Positions 34,158-44,594 of a DNA stretch of 64,000 nt are shown here, one piece after another. Positions within the stretch are counted from its first letter, which is position 1, and each line of letters opens with the position of its first letter. The translations under genes were made by a program, and so were the position numbers. The notes beneath the pieces were generated by a model. It saw nothing but the letters and a program-made list of their open reading frames with translations. It made no database searches and had not been told where the DNA came from. Location of the stretch: positions 62,001 through 126,000 of the forward strand of contig JAKSYS010000085.1 of assembly GCA_022925895.1 (NCBI GenBank), given 5' to 3'. This stretch comes from Fragilaria crotonensis. Its lineage: Eukaryota > Bacillariophyta > Fragilariophyceae > Fragilariales > Fragilariaceae.

Positions 34158-35304
34158 CTACGCGGCACGCGGTGCCTTTCTCACTGTCAACTGACTCCAC
34201 GGTGACCCTACAAAGCCGGTTCGGAACATTTTATGCATCGTTCCTGACGGTTGCTCCTTCAGTTTACCTTCCATCTCATTACCGTCCAGTTCCCGTTGAA
34301 TTAGATTCACGACGCGAACAAAGTCGGGGCGGGCTCTCGGAGATTGAGCCCAGCAGCTTTTCACTGTTTTTTGGATCGACTTCGGTGTGACACAGGACAC
34401 GTGAAACTCGGGTCTGCCCCCACCCAGCGCCACTCTTTCCGAATGTTCGGAACTTGACATACCACCAAATGGTTTAATCAACGTGCAACATTCAAATAGA
34501 AAGACTCCAAAGGAATACACGTCCGCTGGCAATCCATACGGCTGCGACAGAGCTACCTCTGGAGCCATGTATCGACGACTGCCAGTTGCTCCCGTCATGA
34601 GGCGGTTCGACTCAACGGAATCTCCTTGCAAGGCCAAAGTCAAACAACTTGACCGTGCCGTTTGCATCAAATCCCATGTTGGTTGGTTTAAGATCCCGAT
34701 AGATTAGGTTATGCGCGTGCAAGTACCTCATAGCCTCGGCGATTGGAAGCGCAATTGTCTCGATCCGATTTATGAGGTCCTGCCTCTTTTGGTCAGGAGC
34801 GTAACGACGACGATCCTCATCAAACCTTTCGTCTACTGTGCCGTATAAGCAATCCAGGTAAAGAGAATACTTGCTGTCACCATCGTAGCTTGACTTTAGT
34901 GATGCATCATCGCATGATACTCCATGCAATTGAATAATGTGCTTGTGTCGTAGCGAATTTAATATCCTTGCCTCTGAGACGAGGTCAACCGCACCGGCAT
35001 AGAACGTTTCTTGTGTCTTCACAGTGTTTCCGTGAAGGCGCTTCACAGCCCAGATCTCCTCCTCTGACGATTCATCTCGTCTTGCAGCAACTTCGAGGAC
35101 CTCATTGAAGCCTCCGCGGCCCAAAAGTCTCCCCAGCTCAACGTGTTCATCAAGAATTACTGGAATTTGATTTACGTTGAGACGCGTTTTCGAATCGAAC
35201 TCACGTGCGGCATGGCAACATGCAAGCCCTATCCGACTCTGTAGATGTCTTCTCTTTTCCTGGCTCCCACCGTCTGTATCGTAGCTGTAAATCTGAGGAA
35301 CCAT
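34158..35304 (-). CDS. Serine/threonine protein kinase (TKL-like)
   Basis: A protein of about 380 residues with a short N-terminus and one kinase domain. The Gly loop is LGRGGFNEVLEV, the ATP-binding Lys is in WAVKRL, and the catalytic loop is YRDLKPTN, with Tyr in place of the usual His of HRD. The metal site is DFGLA, and the activation segment ends GSRRYMAPEV. ADVYSFGVFLFE and RPDFVRVV complete the C-lobe. The frame changes just after DFGLA near 34610, so the N- and C-lobes lie in different frames; one base too many in a TTCC stretch would explain it. The YRDLKP and TGSRRYMAPE signatures resemble large diatom kinase families. Convergent with the FkbM-like gene; the two stop codons are about 35 bp apart. 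Confidence 0.8.
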
Positions 35305-35791
35305 GGCAATCTAGTTGTCTTGTTGGGATTGGGGAAGCGTTTGGAACGCAATGCAATTTTCAAATTGATTTTTGCTACAGAAGTTTCTATGTGTGAATTA
35401 GTCAGGAACACAAGAATTTGAAACGAGAACACACGGAACAGTTCTCGAGTGAGTGTTGACGTTGACGCCGATCGACATCGGCCTTCGCATTTGTTCTGTT
35501 CCTTGAAGTAGGTTCTTTATATATGAAAAAGGTATATCGATTTATGCGAGTCATACGACCAAAGGAGCACCGTAGCTTAAGTAAATTTATCAAAGGTCAT
35601 CACACCACCCGTAGCTTGCCCGAGAATAATTTAAAATAAGTCAATCCAGTAGACTGGTAGTAGGGAGGCGTTGGGCGGAAATCAAAATTGTTAAATTCGG
35701 GGATATATAGCCGTGACTTCAAACAACATACTCGGAGTAACTCCGAGAGGTCAAAACAACCTGAAAATGATATAACATTGTGTTTTCGACA
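35305..35791. other. Intergenic region, no gene seen
   Basis: This lies upstream of the kinase and downstream of the GT43 gene. It is AT-richer than its surroundings, with no repeat or RNA gene recognised. Confidence 0.5.
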
Positions 35792-37218
35792 CTACACTGA
35801 TGCGGTAATCTTGGAATGCAAGTTATCTTGCTTCTCCATAGAAATAGGAACCTGGCGGGTCTTCCAATACGGATACTCCGTTGTCACGTGAAAGACAAAC
35901 ATTCTTTGGCAGTTGCTCATTAATGGTTCCATCTCCTCCATTTCAGAGATCAAAAGTTGTAGAAACTTGGTTTCAAGATATCCAAGATCCCACTCGTGAG
36001 AAAACCTGGGTCTCTGTTCTGTGAGCAGCACCGACGTGTGAAATGACAAGCTAGCCATATCTATGAAAATAATTAGTGAGATATACGATTTGTTCAGGGT
36101 TGATACTGCAACAAATGCAAGACAAGCTATCCTAGTTGCACTCACCGACCGGATACTTTCTATCGCTGACCCAGTTTGTGACAAAGCTAGACACCTTGCC
36201 AGTCTTTGGGTCAACCATGCAACGTTCGTACGTGCCACCGCCCGAATAAGCTACTCCAAACGTCCCCACTCGTTTGGTGCGCCTTAGCTCCGGAAACATT
36301 CGAACTAGTTGTACAGCAAGGGTGGTGTTCACAACAATAATGTCGGGTGAGAAAGGCCATTGCGTGCATATGAGTTGCATCATTGCAATAAAAGAGAAGC
36401 AGTATCATCCCATCACGCTGCATACGCTACGTACCATCATATGCATTATCATCGTCTCCAAAGTAGACCACACCCTCCAGTCCCAAATATTCAATTATAT
36501 CCAACGCTACATTGCGCTGTTCGACTCCTTGGCAAGTTTAAAGTTCTTTGGAAGTGGCGATTGTGGTGCCGGAGTCTTGGCGGCCACGTGCGCATAGTAG
36601 ACCGGTGCGATCCAAGATATCTCGCACTCGTTTGGAACAGCCAGTCGCATCCTCGACGACGATCCAATAAATGGCGCAATCGTGATCCAAAGTATTGGCA
36701 AGACGGATCAAATCAGCGATTTGAGTGACACGTTTGTGTGTGGGCGTGACAAAGTAAATCAACGTGGGGGGCGGCGGCGAAGTAGAATTGGTTCCGTAGT
36801 AATATCGCATGTGTGCTTGAACCGTCTCGGGATCAGTTATTCGAAAGGGAATGGTTTGCAGACCCATATCTGGTCGATAGTTTTCAAGCGACGGCTTCAT
36901 AATTCCAGTTCCTCGTTTTGTTCGTAATTGTGGAAATAAAGGTTCATCATATTTTTCTTGTCCAACCACATAAACATCACTTGGAATGCTCAGTTTGGCT
37001 TTGTCGGCAGATTTCTTGATTGGCGTCCATTTGTTACTTGTTTCAGTGCGAACATTCTGATGGATGGGGGTGTTGTTTCTTTCTTCATTGTGATTCCTTC
37101 TCTGCACCGATAACACCAAACACATCATCAGGGTACCAAGAATAAAGCCTTCAACTAGAGATCTCCTTTGCTGCCGCTGTTGAGATTGTGGTTGCGGCTC
37201 CCAGCTTTCGGTAGACAT
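35792..37218 (-). CDS. GT43-family beta-1,3-glucuronyltransferase-like enzyme
   Basis: Exons 37218-36435, 36304-36146 and 36060-35792, with introns of 130 and 85 bp. A basic N-terminus and a hydrophobic segment (GFILGTLMMCLVLSV) make it a type II Golgi membrane protein. The GT43 domain shows IYFVTPTHKRVTQIADLIRL, IVVEDA, VVYFGDDDNAYD (the DXD-type metal/UDP-sugar site), FPELRRTKRVG and the C-terminal PRFSHEWDLGYLETKFLQ. In other eukaryotes it transfers glucuronic acid or xylose to glycan chains. Two frame changes occur in exon 1. One is near 36605, between DRTG and YYAHVAAKTP. The other is near 36532, where KLAK and GVEQRN need one more G. Both look like contracted repeats and may be consensus errors. 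Confidence 0.85.
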
Positions 37219-37885
37219 GATGGATACAAATTACAACAGCCTCGTGGTTCGCGTTACATCTCGGTGCAGTTGTATCGGAATGGGAGGGTTATTGGCTATG
37301 TACAAACCCAGTATGGAGTACTGGCTACTGGAGTACTCCAGTAGACTCCGCGTAGACCGGAAGACCACCGGCTGCGCCTATGATACAAGACAGACCATGG
37401 GATCAACATCCGAACGTCGGAGTTAGTGTTGAAAACACACTAATATGGAGTCAATATGATTCTACGCTTGCTGACCTCCCGAAACAACTAATATTCCATT
37501 TGCTGCCGAGCCCTCAATCAATTGCTAACGTGTCAGTGCAGCATCGTTATGGTAGACATTGATGCGTGTGCTCTTTCACCGAATGGAGAATCAAGCAATT
37601 AACCATGGCCCCATCTTGGTGGACACACAAGCCCAATGAAGTCAAACACATCACCATTATCGTAAACTGATCCAATACGTCGTCGTATGTACCAACTGAG
37701 GCGCCGACACTGTGACAGACACCGACAACTCGCTGCTCCACCTAAATCGTTAATCCAGGCCTGAAATGTGCGGGGTCAAGCGAGTGTTTCTACCCCTAAG
37801 CTTGATTTCTCCTTAACCTGGACGTGGTCAACTCTCATCAATCAGCATGAAATTATCATTTAACGCATTTATTCACTGCCTTTCG
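37219..37885. other. Intergenic region, no gene seen
   Basis: It contains a run of AGTACTGG/GGAGTACTCC palindromes at about 37300-37345. A short minus-strand frame at 37547-37741 is too weak to call. Confidence 0.5.
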
Positions 37886-39165
37886 TCAATCCTGTAGATT
37901 GTCCCGGAAGAATTGGTCATATTCATGATTTCGCCGTCTCGTAGCCATGCCAAGAGCTTCGTCCTTCTTGATCACAATCCCACCCCTTTGGTACTCTGCA
38001 AACATGAATTCCAATAACGACACCAATTGATATTTCTTGCCAAATAATAAGATCTGTTCCAGCAATACCACGCGAAGTTCCTCCGCGGTGTAATTTTCAT
38101 CAAGCCAGACCTCAATAGGCGGAGTGTTTCTAACGATATGTAAATTTTCTGTAATCAGACCCGTTGCCAGTTTGAAAGCACATCCAGGATCATCTTCAAA
38201 AAGCACCAGTATTCTCCTAACAGTTTGCTCATACAATTTGTACAATGCTTGTCCTTGTAGTTTTTTCAGACTTTCATTGAGGATATCCAGGCGGTCATTC
38301 CTTACAAAGTGATAAACCAAATCGTCCAGAGTTTCAACAGGCGTATAGTGATAAACCGAATCATTCAAGGACTCAAAGCGAAGACTTCGGAATATTGTAT
38401 CGCTGAAAAAGACTTTCGATTGACCTGTTTTGCTCATTTCAATAATACTTTGTTGAAATGCAAAGTTCTTGTGATCATAAGAAAACCAATCTGAAATGAT
38501 CTTATTGCTCATAATCTGATCAAAAAATCTGCTGCATCTTGGTCGCCTCTCTTGATCAATTGATTAACAATATCCGCAAGTGCAGGTGGTAGCATGTGGT
38601 GATACGTGCGAACCCACGACGAGTCATAAGTTCGACAACCTCTTGAGAGTATCGAACTCAAGTCATTTTGATTTGCCAAGATAAATTCCTTTTCAGGACT
38701 ATCCCATTGAAGTTCAAGCCAATCCAGAAACATGTCAAAAATATCATCATCGTCCAAAAACGTGAAATAGTCATGATGTGGAAATGAAAGCACCAGTTTC
38801 ACAACTGCGTTGCTTTTGTCCAGAAAGAGCTTGAAGTTTTTGTTTTTCATCAGAGCCTTGATGTTTTCCAGCCGCACACCATCATCAACTCCAGCACTGT
38901 CAAAGTCTCTGAAAATATAACGAATAGGTTCATCAAAGTTGGTTTCTCCCATGTATTGGTAAATGCTTTTCTCCGAAAATATTAAATTCCCCGTGAAAAC
39001 ATCTTGATGGTTTAAATCCTCAAACTTCAAGTATTTCAATACCTCGGCCTCCACACCTTCTGGAATTATGGTGTCAGTGTTCTTCATCATGATTTGCCCG
39101 GCCTCTTCCATCTGTGGCCCTTTGGAAAGTGAAATTTCTCGAAGTGTCAATGCCAAATCAGCCAT
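37886..39165 (-). CDS. Unknown protein, about 426 aa, probably one gene in two frames
   Basis: Two adjoining frames (39165-38509, 218 codons, and 38512-37886, 208 codons) overlap by ATGA. In a eukaryote the simplest reading is one gene. The first frame passes a T6 run (38522-38527); with T7 it would read DAADFFDQIMSNKII directly into the second. The protein is acidic and helical, rich in Leu, Asp and Phe, with no signal peptide or membrane segment. Segments FSEKSIYQYMGETNFDEPIRYIF and LNDSVYHYTPVETLDDLVYHF (shown in part) look weakly alike, suggesting an internal repeat of about 200 residues. I do not recognise the family. Confidence 0.6.
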
Positions 39166-39553
39166 GTATTAAATGGTTTTGCAGGATGATACTACTCGCG
39201 ACAACACTTCGTAATGCTGAAACCACACCTTGTTTCACCGTTGTCACTATGTGGTACAAACAGCAGTGATGCACAACAGGAAACCCGCCTCAATCAGTGA
39301 TGGTCCAAGTGCTCGTCAACCAATTTACATCAAAGAGTGACCATGAAGGTGAGGAACTTGGCTATCAAACGAGGTTTTCTGTCTTGTCGGGATCAGGAGT
39401 CGTTTCTGCCATGTACTGAGTACATGATGTAGATACTGATATACTACGAAGTACTTGTACCAGGTACAGAGTAGACTGAGCCTTGCATGTACGCCTTGCG
39501 ATACTCGTACCGCTAACCGTTATAAGTTACATACAAGACAGACACGATAAATA
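39166..39553. other. Intergenic; right part is the left edge of array copy A
   Basis: From about 39470 the sequence (GACTGAGCCTTGCATGTAC, then ATACTCGTACCGCTA) matches the left edge of copy B at 52112-52131 and 52425-52508. The rest shows GTAC palindromes at 39415-39480. Confidence 0.6.
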
Positions 39554-41240
39554 GTAGAGACCATTTGGGCTCTGAAAGGTGGCCCGATTTCTGGTTATGA
39601 GCACTATTTCGACACCTTTTTAACGTCTTCTCCGAAATGCATCATCCATGAACCAAAGGCGATATTTAAATAATTCGCTTAAGAAAATCGCCGGCCTTGA
39701 GCACTAATTTATGTGCGCGCTTTTTTCACTGAGCTCTCGAGCTACTCTCCGTTCTTGCACTCAAACCCGTATCTTCGCGTACAACGACAACGATGATGAC
39801 ATGAACACAACCACCACTGCCAACTACTTGGCTACTTTGCTTTAGGCTCCGTTATGTTCATTAAAAGTACTCAATCATTATTCTTGCACCATCAGATAGT
39901 ACTAGCAACGATTGATACCACATCGTAGATCAATTTGTCTAGTTGACTCCGCCCCAAGGTCTCAGTTCAAAATGGTCCTTCACCAACAAAATGCATGACG
40001 CTTCGTTCATGCAAAGAGGACAGCAAACAATGTGCCAGTCAGCTTGAAAAGCATGACACCGCTAGAGGATTCTTCAAATTTCATGCGATATCTTTCGTTC
40101 AGCAGACAAGCCCTAAGGATACTCCCGGTTCCCCCGCCCATGAACATGACATCAAGTTTCCAAGAGCTTAGTTGGAAATTTCCTGCTCTCCCACCAGCCC
40201 TTGCTCTGAAATGCATTATGAAGAAATTTGCTCGTCGACAATCATGCTCCTAGGCGTCTCGTCATTCACAAATTGGATGCACTTTGCAGCCTGGTTGGTG
40301 GCGCAAATATCCACTATACAAAGAATGACAATGGGCATTGTCAAAATCCATTGGGTGCTTGGCAATCTTTTCGTCAACTCCCACTAACTTTCAGGCAGGA
40401 ATGAGTTTATGTCTGAAAAAGAGGGTGAGTAAGAAGCAACAGGAGGAGAAGATGAAACAGTATTCGAAAAAACTTAACTCCACAAAACAACACGCAAGGC
40501 CTCAAAGAGAACCGTGGCACTCGGCAAAACTGCAACCAGGAGCATCATCGTGAGCAGATCCTTTTGTTCACACTCCATGTCAAAATAAGGAGACCGCCGG
40601 TCCTCAATTGAAGTTTGATCCAAAACTCGCCTAGTCATGTCAAATTCTTGTGGCAAGAACATGGGAGCCGCAATCGAATCAAGATGGTAATACGAAGTTG
40701 ATCCAAACTATCAACCAGTCAGTGGTGGGTTTGTCAAACTCAACTTTGCAGAATCTTTCTGCATTGATGACGAGCAATCATCTGCCTTGAGCTGGATGCC
40801 AAAGGACAAGCAACCATCAACTGATTGTTCATCATCGGCCGCCAGAGTGTTTCAAGTGTGACAATGTGCGAGATCTTGCAATTCTTGACAATCCAGAGTT
40901 TTTTGTTCGCGTACGGCTTACATGGGAATTAGTACATTTTTATCATGCTTCCACGTGGAATTTCAATTTCAGGCCGCAAATCGACTTCACCAAAATGCCG
41001 AAGTTCGAAGCGTCCGTGCACATCTAGATGCAACACCACCTCACGAGCATGGTTGTGCACGGTTTTATCGAAGTTCGGGGAATTGGTTGAGAAATCGCAC
41101 TTTTTGTGAGCGCAAAAACCGTTATTCATTCTGTCATGGAGTATGCATTTTTGGTACATACAAAATTCAGAGTGGTAACGGTGTTATAACGAGAGGCCGG
41201 CGGGATCGGGCCACCCTTTCAGAGCCCGAATGGTCTCTAG
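39554..41240. mobile_element. TIR element inserted in copy A, TA target
   Basis: A 1687-bp element with inverted ends of about 36 bp: the left reads GTAGAGACCATTTGGGCTCT and the right, inward, CTAGAGACCATTCGGGCTCT. TA flanks it at 39552-39553 and 41241-41242. Copy C has the uninterrupted site (CGATAAATACTGCC at 57025-57038) and copy B a similar one, which fixes the borders and the TA duplication. A TA duplication suggests Tc1/mariner-type mobilisation, but no transposase is encoded. The inside is unlike the array and holds broken minus-strand coding sequence, so it may be a non-autonomous element carrying captured DNA. Confidence 0.8.
40007..41159 (-). pseudogene. Captured gene fragments inside the TIR element
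   Basis: Several minus-strand stretches look protein-like but are not joined by one frame: KTVHNHAREVVLHLDVHGRF (about 41070-41000), a membrane-like piece LTMMLLVAVLPSATVLF (about 40550), another hydrophobic piece ILTMPIVILCIVDICATNQA (about 40350-40290), and GGGTGSILRACLLNERYRMKFEESSSGVMLF (shown in two halves, 40140-40040). They may be exons of one membrane protein gene. The function is unknown and introns were not resolved. Confidence 0.35.
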
Positions 41241-41471
41241 TACTGCCATACGCGAAGCCCACACACCCACTGCCACCGTGGCCGAAACGGGAGACTGGGA
41301 GACGGGAGGGGCTGGGAGGTGGGCGGCGATCTTTCACTCTCTCTCCTTCTTTCACTTTTTCCTATATATCCTTTCATAAACTTGGCGCCACCACAACACA
41401 TTACCCTGTATGATACATCTGAGAAGAAATAAGTAATCAGTTTATTACTCCTCTTCATTATTGAATCAATC

Positions 41472-43035
41472 ATGGCGATGGCGATGGGTATTGAAGATGT
41501 GCTCTATCAGCACAAGAATCTGATGACACCGGAATAACTCGAGGATTTTCACCACGAACGGTCAAGAGACTCCATTGACGAAATCCTGCGCAGGTTCGTC
41601 CAGAAAACGATGGATATTCCGACACCTGACGAGTTTGACAGGGCCGAGTTTGAAAGGAGGAAGTCTACCTTTGGACTCAAGCTTTCCGAGATTGGACGGT
41701 TGGAAACAGGAACAGCATGCTCAAAATCCAAGGATTGCGGAAGGGGGCAAGCGCGGATTCTTTCATTATCTTCACGAGAAGATGTGTTGACTGTAACACT
41801 CGATCGGATCTGATCTATATCCTTCGCGCAGAGGTGGAATCGGGAGTGTCGGCACCTGTTCTTGAGTGGTACACCTTCTCTGACATGAGCTATGGTCCTC
41901 ATCGGTTGGGATATCGCAAATGTAATGCTCGCGGGTGTCTCAAGACAGAAACGCTCCAAGGATCCGCCTTTCCACAATGCTCGAGCTGCAAGTTGGCTGC
42001 GTTCTGCGGCAAGGACTGTCAGATTACAGATTGGAAAACTCGTCACAATGTTTTGTGCAAGAAGGCAAAGGCGAGAAGGACAAGACGCAACGCGTCAGTG
42101 CGTTTCTCGAAGGATTTGCGCGCCAACATGAATGATATAGAGGGGCGGAAATGGCGACAGTCTTTCGTCAGGCACTCCACTTTTTCGAAGAGATGTGAGA
42201 ACTTCGCCGGGTGTGAGGGTAGACGAAGGCAGTTGCATAGACAAGGCATAATCTAGTACTAGTATAAAATGAATTACATTTACTTCTCTCACCAGGCGTC
42301 AAAACAGTTAGAGCTAGGTTCGCGAACAAAAAATCAAGTCATAGTCACTGGAGGATTAATAACCCCACCAACAGCAAACGGCGTCTGGGCATGGGTCCAT
42401 GTGACATTTTGTTTGTGTATGCCACTTGTACTCAGAACTTACACAAGTTGTATGCACACTATTTGTACACAATTGAGCTCATGTCGTATAGTTCACATGC
42501 GGTCTAATATCTAAGTCCTCCGTGACGTTGAGTATAACGAAGCGAATGCGGTGTCGGATCGTAACGACTTCGTCATGAATGCTACGGTGTCGTTTCTGGT
42601 ACTTGGTAGTTCAAGATGAAGAATATGCGCGGGGGCACCGGCGTGGATCATTGGATTCCCAAGGCAACAATCCAGAGTAACCCCGCTCTGTAAAGAACAT
42701 GGTACGTTCCAATTCCGAGTTTGCGATGTCGACAAACACGAGAACATTCGCGACAACATCAGCAGCAGTAAGTGGTGACGATAGGTACCAACATGTTGCG
42801 GGAAAATGCATACATGGTATCACTTCCAAACATACGTGGTTCGCTCAAACTTGTTTCTAGCTCAAGCTGGCGTTCACATACTTGTCTGGAAGATATGAAG
42901 CAATATTGAGAGTAGCTATCAATGGAAATAATCCAAAAAAAGTTATCGCTTGAAAAATAAACCGTTCGACTGGATCTTTCAAGGACGGAATCATTCCACA
43001 AGCTATTCGGACGATGCGCCAAGATTATGTCTAGA
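41472..43035 (+). pseudogene. MYND zinc-finger protein relic, copy A
   Basis: The reading begins MAMAMGIEDVLYQHKNLMTPE, then a TAA, then LEDFHHERS and MDIPTPDEFDRAEF in the same frame. The MYND finger (CSSCKLAAFCGKDCQITDW, then H and C; about 41970-42055) lies in another frame. The C-terminal part VTGGLL and LSPQAIR-type coding continues to a TAG near 43033 after the 550-bp insert. MYND fingers bind proline-rich peptides and occur in regulators and SMYD enzymes; no SET domain is visible. The TAA is shared by all three copies, so it predates the duplication. The gene is almost certainly not translated as one piece. Confidence 0.7.
42357..42906. other. 550-bp segment present only in copy A
   Basis: Copies B and C read GGAGGATTACTCTCC straight into ATGGAAATAATCC. 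In A this junction is split by about 550 bp of unrelated DNA. I see neither terminal repeats nor a target duplication. Two minus-strand frames inside (for example LTAADVVANVLVFVDIANSE at about 42770-42710) look weakly coding. It may be a captured gene piece or a filler at a repair site. Confidence 0.5.
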
Positions 43036-43542
43036 GTATTCGAACGAGCACGAGGCACGTACAAGTGTGCGATAGGCAGCGAATTTGGCCCTCCGACGGC
43101 GATGATGCGCTGGATCCATGGGTCAAAGTCAAGCCGACCAAGAATAGCCGCCACGTCGCCGAACTGAGCTTGAGTGCATGGAAGACACGCGGTGCCAAGA
43201 CGAGGAGGAGCTCCTGAACTCGCGCGTAATCGAGTACGGCTTCCTTGAAATTCTGCTCGGTCACTGCAGCAGGAAGACCAAGCGGATCAGGTGGTAGTGG
43301 CACACCTCCTGAGCGGCAGCTTCTGCTTGAGCCTCGTGAATTTGAACAAAGACGCACACGTTCTGCCAGGCAAACATCACGGGCGGGTCATCTTCCGCGC
43401 CATCAACGAGATTCATGATCTCGTCCAAAAGGCCTTCCTCTTCATTCCCCTTCAAGACGTCTTCGATCAGAATGTCATTGATTGTGGTAGACACTTCACC
43501 ACCGCGCACCGAAGTCGAAGGAACAGGGACTACGTCGGTCAT
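43031..43542 (-). pseudogene. Convergent ORF of the array unit, copy A
   Basis: It starts MTDVVPVPSTSVRGGE and continues ILIEDVLKGNEEEGLLDEIM and DPPVMFAW. The frame then changes near 43310 before PPDPLGLPAAVTEQNFKEAV. The protein is acidic and unknown. It overlaps the 3' end of the MYND relic tail to tail. An upstream extension KKSKK is basic. Copies B and C preserve the same protein with different breaks. Confidence 0.6.
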
Positions 43543-43921
43543 CTTCTTGCTCTTCTTCCTACTCGTCGTTTCCTGCTGTGTTGAAACCAAAGTTTGAATT
43601 CTACTACTAGTAGTGCCTGCGTGCCAATAAGACAATGGTACAGTACTCCGGTGACTGTAACTACTGGGTGATTGAAGTAGCTTGTAAGGCTGATGCTTAT
43701 GTCGAACAAAACACAATTTACAAAATATGCAGCACGGTTTGTTTCGTGTTTTGTGAAAAACACTGCTTACGCGGAACAATCTGTAACACTTTATATTCAT
43801 TATTAATGCATGTATAAAATGCCAAATGTGTATTTGAATCATGTAGAAGTATACCAAATCTCTACAACTGCGCCTCAATTTTGTGCATGAAATTTATCAT
43901 CAATCATCGTGCACTTTCACC

Positions 43922-44581
43922 ATGTCGGATCCACCACTGCCTTCATCATCAACTCAAAGTAGGAAGAAGAGCCGAGTTAGTGGCACCAACGTGAGCAAGA
44001 AACTTCTGATGGAGTTGCAGGCTGTGATTGCATTTGCCTGTTATGACTCACCTTCAATCACAGGAGCTGGTGTGTCAATGACGGAGGCGACAATGGAGCA
44101 AGTTATGACAAAGCTTTGTTTCGGCAACAATTGTTCCGATGAGGATGATACCATTTGCTACGTTGATCAATTCTTACACGGCCTCAACCGCTTCCAAGGT
44201 TTGTTCGCTTCTTCTGCATCACCAACATCCTCAGCTGCTCCTCTTGATAAGCCAGCAGTAGGCGCCAGTAGTATCGGCGGCGATACTGAATTGTCAATTC
44301 CACCGATGCTCCATCGGCAGGGCAAAATGCACATTTTGTGGAAGGGATCAATTGAGAGAGTCCTAAGCCGGAAGGCACCAGCTAACGAGACTCCTATTTC
44401 TGGAAGGACGTTGCTGAGACTCGCGAAGGAAGTCTTGTGCAATTGCAAGAAGTTGCAAGCTATTGTTCTGCAAACAACTCGCCGTACAAGGATGGCGAGT
44501 CTGGACCATCAGGGACAAATTGGGAGGACTACATCCAATGGTGTCATAAAGCCATGTACAAAGCAGAGTCAAATGAAATAG
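43922..44581 (+). CDS. Harbinger accessory protein, first frame
   Basis: A frame of 219 codons starting MSDPPLPSSSTQSRKKSRVSG, just inside the left terminal repeat. The N-terminus is Ser/Pro/Lys-rich and is followed by helical segments (KKLLMELQAVIAFACYD, then TEATMEQVMTKLCFG). PIF/Harbinger elements normally encode a second protein with a Myb/SANT-like DNA-binding domain that brings the transposase to the terminal repeats. This frame sits in the right place, but I cannot show the SANT tryptophans in it. Its last 35 codons look out of frame: another frame reads NWEDYIQWCHKAMYKAESNE there, so an indel or intron lies near 44445. Confidence 0.55.
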   Translation: MSDPPLPSSSTQSRKKSRVSGTNVSKKLLMELQAVIAFACYDSPSITGAGVSMTEATMEQVMTKLCFGNNCSDEDDTICYVDQFLHGLNRFQGLFASSASPTSSAAPLDKPAVGASSIGGDTELSIPPMLHRQGKMHILWKGSIERVLSRKAPANETPISGRTLLRLAKEVLCNCKKLQAIVLQTTRRTRMASLDHQGQIGRTTSNGVIKPCTKQSQMK

Positions 44582-44594
44582 GCAAGTAAAACTG

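Noticed and set aside
37886-39165. Two overlapping genes coupled by ATGA as in bacteria or viruses
   Set aside because: A single gene with an undercounted T run explains the layout more simply, and neighbours are ordinary host genes.
42357-42906. The 550-bp segment of copy A as a transposon
   Set aside because: No terminal repeats and no target duplication could be seen, so it is listed only as an insertion of unknown origin.
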